From: Arenicola marina
Taxonomy: Eukaryota > Annelida > Polychaeta > Arenicolidae
Length of the DNA stretch: 64,000 nucleotides
Assembly (NCBI GenBank): GCA_964019135.1
Contig: OZ025257.1
Location: 25,466,352 to 25,530,351 of the forward strand
Reading direction: 5' to 3'
In this document: positions 59,359 through 64,000 of the stretch, piece by piece
How positions within the stretch are numbered: position 1 is the stretch's first letter
Layout of the letters: each line of letters opens with the position of its first letter
Notes under the pieces: generated by a model
What the model saw: only the letters and a program-made list of their open reading frames with translations
Told to the model about the DNA's origin: nothing
The model's database searches: none
Position numbers and translations under genes: made by a program

Positions 59359-59811
59359 TCAGGGGTACCTAATGAGGCTAATGAGTTCTCTCAGAGGGTA
59401 ATGGAGGTGACTGAATACATGGAACTCGGTTTCCCGTGTCATGGTCTCGATTGTTATGCCCAGTGCTACTGTTCCCAAGACCGGGTGCTTTTCGCCGCCT
59501 ACTCCTATGATGCTGGCGAAGTCGGCAGCCGTGTATGGCTTACCAATTCTGGGTCTGACTTTGTCCAGGAGCGTCTCTGATATGCATGAAATGCTTGCTC
59601 CGGTATCCAGGAGCGCCTTGCAATGTACACTTCCCACCCTGACTTGTAGTAGGTTTTTATCAGTGCCGGTGGTGAAGCTTACCGGTCTGTCCGGTTGTGA
59701 GTTGGGTGGAGGACGAGCCTTGCCACTAGGGGGCCGAAGGGGCCAGGAGGGGGATCCTTCAGGTCTGATCGGATTACTCCCTCTGCGCTTCTTATCCCTG
59801 GAATCATCCAT
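59359..59811 (-). CDS. Gypsy protease part
   Basis: Fossil element part. An aspartic protease signature, ALLDTGASISCIS, lies in the middle, and IIGVGGEKHPVLGTVAL follows as the second half of a retropepsin-like fold. It lies between gag and the reverse transcriptase, as expected. Confidence 0.85.
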   Translation of the reverse strand: MDDSRDKKRRGSNPIRPEGSPSWPLRPPSGKARPPPNSQPDRPVSFTTGTDKNLLQVRVGSVHCKALLDTGASISCISETLLDKVRPRIGKPYTAADFASIIGVGGEKHPVLGTVALGITIETMTRETEFHVFSHLHYPLRELISLIRYP

Positions 59812-59901
59812 TCCCGCCCGATGGGGCTGAGAGCCAGTCCTGGGAGTCTTAGTATGCCTATCCTGTCGCCTGTGGGAGGCGGGTCGGATAGGCCCCTCGT
59901 C

Positions 59902-61101
59902 CTACCTAGCTCCTAACCTGCACATACGGTAGAAATGCCCTTGTTTACCACAGTTGTCACAGTAACAATGCTTTGCCCTGCACATATCGGATTTAGGTGC
60001 GTGACCCCACTTACCGCATTGTGTGCACTGTCGCTCTGTTGGTTGCTGCGTTGACTGTGCTTGCCAGTGTTGTTGCTGCCTGGGTTGTGATTGCCAACCC
60101 TGTTGTGTTGGCGGCCGATGACGGTTCTCCTGTCTCCAGTACTGCCTTGGTTCTGGTCGCTGCCTGGGAGCGTGGAAGGCCGCGGGTGGCTCCCGCGTAT
60201 GATTTGGTTCTCGTGGCTCTGCGGGGTATCTTGGTGCGTAGAACACGGCCCGTGGCTCCTGCTCGTGGCGCTGTGTCCCTGCCTCTGAGTAATAGAGTGG
60301 GTCATAGCACTCCGCGGGTGGCTCCTGGACGCGACCCTGTCTGTCTGCGTCATGCTGATGTCTGGGTGCGTAGAACACCGCGGGTGGCTGCTGGACCCGG
60401 CCCTGTGTTCCTGCCAGCTGAACCGCCTTAAGCTGAGCCTCAATCAAATTGAGTCGATGTCCGATGTCTGTTGGGACTTGGGTTTCTGGCGAGGCGGGTG
60501 TTTTTTCTGGAGCTGCTCTCTCTTCCAGGGTTGCAGCGGTTTCCAAAATATCCGCTATTGTCTTAGGCTGGCCTTGGAGGATAAAGGGTCTTATGGCTGG
60601 CTTTAAACCTCCTATGATGATTCTTGTGAGCTGGTCCTCCTGAATTTGGAGTTGGCTAGCCTCATATCTCACGGCCGACACAAATTCCTTTACTGACTGT
60701 TCTTCTCCTTGCAGTTTGGAGAGTAACGCCCTCTCTCTAGCCCATGCGGTCGTGCTGGGCGCGCAGTACATGGCCTTGAACGCGTCTGATAGTTTCGGAA
60801 AGTCGTCCTTGTCGGCCTGTGGCAATCCATGGTACCACATGGATGCGTTCCCTTCCAAAAGAAGAGGAAAGCAGAAGCGTTTGCTTTCATCTGCCATTTT
60901 GCTGAGTCCCGCGTATGCATTGAACTGTTCTAGCCAGGCTTCAGCACTGCCTTCCTTGCCCGAGAATTTGGGGGGAATAAACATCCCGCCCAATGGTTGG
61001 GCGGCTTGATCCATGGCTTCAGGTATCCCGTTTGCTTTGTTGGCTGACGGCGCTGCTGTCCTGCTTCTTGTATTTCCTGCTGGATCGCTTTCTTCGGGCA
61101 T
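59902..61101 (-). CDS. Gypsy gag part: capsid-like domain and two zinc knuckles
   Basis: Fossil element part, 399 codons. A retrotransposon-gag-like region (about residues 40-200) includes FSGKEGSAEAWLEQFNAYAG and WARERALLSKLQGEEQSVKE. A Gln/Pro/Arg-rich stretch follows, with imperfect internal repeats of EPPA-FYAPR words. Two zinc knuckles close it: CTQCGKWGHAPKSDMC (a longer last spacing) and CDNCGKQGHFYRMC (the standard CX2CX4HX4C). Confidence 0.9.
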   Translation of the reverse strand: MPEESDPAGNTRSRTAAPSANKANGIPEAMDQAAQPLGGMFIPPKFSGKEGSAEAWLEQFNAYAGLSKMADESKRFCFPLLLEGNASMWYHGLPQADKDDFPKLSDAFKAMYCAPSTTAWARERALLSKLQGEEQSVKEFVSAVRYEASQLQIQEDQLTRIIIGGLKPAIRPFILQGQPKTIADILETAATLEERAAPEKTPASPETQVPTDIGHRLNLIEAQLKAVQLAGTQGRVQQPPAVFYAPRHQHDADRQGRVQEPPAECYDPLYYSEAGTQRHEQEPRAVFYAPRYPAEPREPNHTREPPAAFHAPRQRPEPRQYWRQENRHRPPTQQGWQSQPRQQQHWQAQSTQQPTERQCTQCGKWGHAPKSDMCRAKHCYCDNCGKQGHFYRMCRLGAR

Positions 61102-61108
61102 TTACCGA

Positions 61109-61125
61109 GTCCGGATTCTGCACCA
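61109..61125 (-). promoter_or_regulatory. Primer-binding-site-like segment
   Basis: TGGTGCAGAATCCGGAC on the element strand, three bases from the 5' LTR. It begins TGG, as expected for pairing with a tRNA 3' CCA. The tRNA species was not identified. Confidence 0.65.
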
Positions 61126-61128
61126 AGT

Positions 61129-61512
61129 TGTCGTCCGGCGATGTTCGGCACGATGGGGGAATTAAACACACGATAGGTGGTAGCAATATATATCTCTTTT
61201 ATTCCGTGGTAACTTGCACATACATCTATACTCGTTAGCTGGTGTGTTCCCGTCTGCCTCGCTCCGGGCCGCGTCCCCCTTTTCTTTACAGCGCGCGGAT
61301 GTATTTGCGCGCCCCGTGCTGGCTGGCGAGGCAGTCTCCCGCTGAGGGGCGAGGCAGTCTCCCGCTGAGGGGCGAGGCAGTCCCGCTCGCTAGAGATTGG
61401 CTAGGGCGCGCGGACCTTTTGGTGAGCCCCCGGCCGTCCTGACCGGCGAGCACCCCCCGCGGCGCCCACGCTGGATTGCTCGGATCCGGGGTGGGATCTG
61501 GGGCGTACTATA
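61129..61512 (-). repeat. 5' LTR of the Ty3/gypsy element
   Basis: 384 bp. Nearly identical to the other LTR apart from two substitutions and one fewer 23-bp subrepeat. Flanked on its outer side by GTCC, continuing the satellite. Confidence 0.95.
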
Positions 61513-61775
61513 GTCCCCTTAGTTTATCATTGGATCACTGATTCAGGTGGGTTAAGGGACATGGGAAGGGGGGGACATGTTGTCAAGGGCCTAATATAGC
61601 TATGTTTGGGTATTCCCTTAGCTTAAACAGGAATTACCGATCTATGTGGGTTAAGGGACATGGGCAGGGAGTGGGGGACATGCTGTCACGGTGTAACATG
61701 ACCAGGCGTCCCCCCATGACAGCGTGTCCCCATGCAGTTCTAATGTATAAGCGCAAAGGAGGGCTGTATATGCGT
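61513..61775. repeat. G-rich satellite, right remainder
   Basis: Continues the monomer pattern exactly from the point where the element split it (GTCCCCTTAGTTTATC) and ends in the GCGCAAAGGAGGGC word before composite copy 4. Confidence 0.92.
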
Positions 61776-64000
61776 TTTAACAGATATGTTGCATGACACC
61801 CATTGGCGTTTCGCTACTCAGGACGTGACGATGGCGTCACGACAATCACAATTAACGTGTCATGACGTCACAACAATTGCAATTAACGTAGCCTGGCTTT
61901 GACCCCAGCGCCAAAAACGATTGATGCCCTTGTGACTAAGCTATGCGATGAATTCGAAAACTGGGAAATAGTACGAGCGTTTCACCGTGTTGATTTAGAC
62001 TTTATCTTTATTTTCCTTGTATACATTTTTGCATGTAGTTATAAATGTATGCTCAAATTAAGCTCACTTCGGCTTGCCATAAAGGATATCTTTGGCGGGA
62101 TGACGTAAACCAAGCACGTGCTTGTGGCATATCATTCGGTTGCTTAGGAACTCCCATTGTGACGTCATGTTTATAACATTTTGACCTCACAACTACTCAC
62201 TATGACAGCAGCCGATGGGCGCTCTGCTTGGAGACACCCATTTAGCGCGTCGCTTATAAATTAACCTTAATTTGAAGTATACGTCCAGTGTTAACATTAA
62301 ATAATTTATTCGTTAATTTTGTGGGATAGCTGATTTAATTATTAAAGACATGACATAATAGGCTTCGACCTCTCTTTGCTTGAATATATTTATGTACAGC
62401 TGATAGTTACTCCGAATCTGAAAACGTCTCATGGCGGCTGTTACGCGAAATGAAAGTCCTAAGCCTATGCTTGAAATGGACTTTGAATATGCATGCCTGT
62501 TACCTTAAGAGCTCGCTTGCGCTCGCTATAATTGTGATGTCTCCGGGGTGGCCATGCCGTTAGCTTTGTTCTCCCCCATCTCCCGTCATCCTCTACATCC
62601 CATTTCACCCCCCGTCACTCCCTGCCGCTCACCGCCTTCTCCGGCCTCCCCCTGCTTCTCACCCCCACCCCCCCTCTCCCACCGGCTCCCACCGCCTCTC
62701 CCTGTTCCCCCAACCTCTCCCCGCGACCCACCAACTCACCCCCGCCCCCCCCCCCACCTCTCACCGCCTGCCCTCGCCTCCCCCCGCTTTCCTCACCTCT
62801 AACTGTCTCCCCCGGCTTTCCCAACCTCTCACCGCCTCCCACCGCCTCCCACTGCTTCCTCCACCTCCCAGCGCCTTCCCCCGCTTTCCCCACCTCCTCC
62901 CACCTCTCACCGGATCCCCCACCTTTCCCAGCTCTCACCGCCTTCCACCTCCCACCGCCTTCCCCGGGTCCTCCACCTCCTACCGCCTCCCAACGTTTCC
63001 CCCACCTCCCACTGTCTCTCCCCGCTTCTCCCACCTTCCACCGCCTCCCCCCGCTTCCCCTACCTCCCACCGCCTTCTCTAGCTTCATCCACCTTCCACC
63101 GCCTCCCCCGCGTTTTTCCATTTGCGATGTGTTTTCCGCCACATGTTTATCAGTGGCGATGTGGTTTTTCCGCCAATGATAATAATCTTAAACTTTTGAT
63201 TCTAGTCAATAAAGTTGCCCTATCTAGCTACTTATATAATTGTTTGTGTTATTATATCACAATACGGGGAAGGATCTTCGGGCGAGCCCGCTATATCACC
63301 TTTTAGTAGCGCGTGACCTAAATAGGTTGCCTGTAATAGTCACTCTCAGGTCTATAAGCTCTTCCAGTTGTACTCTATTCCCCAACTGCGCGCCTCGGGA
63401 CTTATCTGATCATACTAGTATATCTGGTGTCACCTGACGGTTTAGTTGGAATGCAACCAGTAATAAGCCTCGTCGATTTAGAGAAGACCTCGGTAAACAT
63501 AGATAAACATCGGCGACACTGGGGACACCTTGCCTCTCATGCATACTTGTGGCGGGGCGGAAATCCATGACCAGACATTGCTGCAATTGCTTCCTCTTCC
63601 TGGGGTTCTCACCTCGTCGCTACGCTGTTTCAAGTGGCAATCCGACCGGTCAACGCCCCCTGCCGGAGGGAGATTGTTCCCTTTCCCGTTTTACGTTAGC
63701 GCACCAGACGATGCGAATGGAATCCTCAGCGGCCTAAAACACCAGCTCATTTCATTTCCATAGGCGTGATTGATTGATTGATGGAAAGCGACGCACAAAA
63801 CGCTGCATTATAAAATATTCACGGAGGAGCGAAGCGCTCCAGGGTCAAAGGTCAGACGTCGCACGTATTCATAATCATGTAACTCGAATGAAAATGTCTT
63901 AAAAACGGTAATAAGTTGACACTTCCTCTAAATATGACTTTGCTGGCTGGAGATTGACTTTGCCCACAAATATGGTCTCCATCATAGGTATTCAGCGTTA
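61776..64000. repeat. Composite repeat, copy 4 (runs off the window)
   Basis: 61795-61915 is the CRE module, reduced to one octamer. 61916-62055 is the left-arm start, interrupted by about 450 bp of other sequence (62080-62530). 62530-63112 is the arm with CT-rich minisatellite, 63118-63510 the core, 63515-63785 a segment inverted relative to 41155-41400, and 63785-64000 matches 51190-51355 and 41590-41660. No gene is supported. Confidence 0.75.

Larger units (their letters stand above)
55127..61512 (-). mobile_element. Ty3/gypsy LTR retrotransposon, fossil copy, near whole
   Basis: A full-layout element of 6.39 kb on the minus strand: LTRs 55127-55533 and 61129-61512, a primer-binding-site-like segment next to the 5' LTR, gag, protease, and reverse transcriptase-RNase H-integrase in that order, and a purine-rich tract before the 3' LTR. 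Integrase follows reverse transcriptase, as in Ty3/gypsy (Metaviridae). It sits in the G-rich satellite with a 4-bp GTCC duplication at both ends. The LTRs differ by two substitutions that I can count and one subrepeat unit, so it is young. It looks nearly whole; the three open frames may reflect the family's normal frameshifting or at most one or two breaks. No envelope-like frame was seen. Clade not determined. Confidence 0.95.

Overview
The window looks like intergenic DNA from an invertebrate animal nuclear genome. The evidence is an intronless class A GPCR with a Kozak-type ATG and a downstream AATAAA, tRNA-derived SINEs, degenerate LINEs, a Ty3/gypsy LTR retrotransposon, abundant minisatellites and long stretches without open frames. 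Moderate GC content and the mix of repeats fit a marine invertebrate (lophotrochozoan or invertebrate deuterostome). The species cannot be named from sequence alone.

Layout. 1-1295 is a 23-bp minisatellite of about 56 units. It is followed by a dispersed repeat (to about 1705) whose second copy at 17.9-18.3 kb carries only about one unit. About 5.02-5.94 kb holds the remains of a leucine-rich-repeat gene, broken into several frames. From 9.8 to 32 kb the DNA is sparse: two copies of one tRNA-like SINE (9.8 and 17.4 kb), three copies of a second SINE family (10.8, 15.8 and 31.8 kb, all minus strand), a third tRNA-like unit at 31.5 kb, a small L1/Tx1-type LINE scrap at 14.7 kb, several minisatellites, and the one apparently intact host gene, an orphan rhodopsin-class receptor on the minus strand (20486-21703). 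A decayed LINE reverse transcriptase lies at 25.05-26.73 kb. A pair of divergent TATA boxes near 30.3 kb could be a bidirectional promoter, but no gene is evident beside it.

From about 32.7 kb to the right edge the window is dominated by a composite repeat. Its modules recur in largely the same order at 32.7-41.7, 42.1-45.4, 45.5-51.4 and 61.8-64.0 kb. It includes long inverted-repeat arms made of CT-rich/GA-rich minisatellite, a conserved cluster of TGACGTCA octamers and segments that have flipped orientation. This looks like a foldback-type element or a segmental array built from one. Between the third and fourth copies lies a roughly 101-bp G-rich satellite (51.36-55.13 and 61.51-61.78 kb). 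It is split by a young Ty3/gypsy element (55127-61512, minus strand) with near-identical LTRs and a 4-bp target duplication.

The genes do not form a functional unit. The GPCR is the only convincing host coding gene; everything else is mobile or repetitive DNA and its remains. The most unusual items are the inverted-repeat composite family, the birth of a minisatellite inside a dispersed repeat, and the receptor's altered sodium-pocket and toggle positions.
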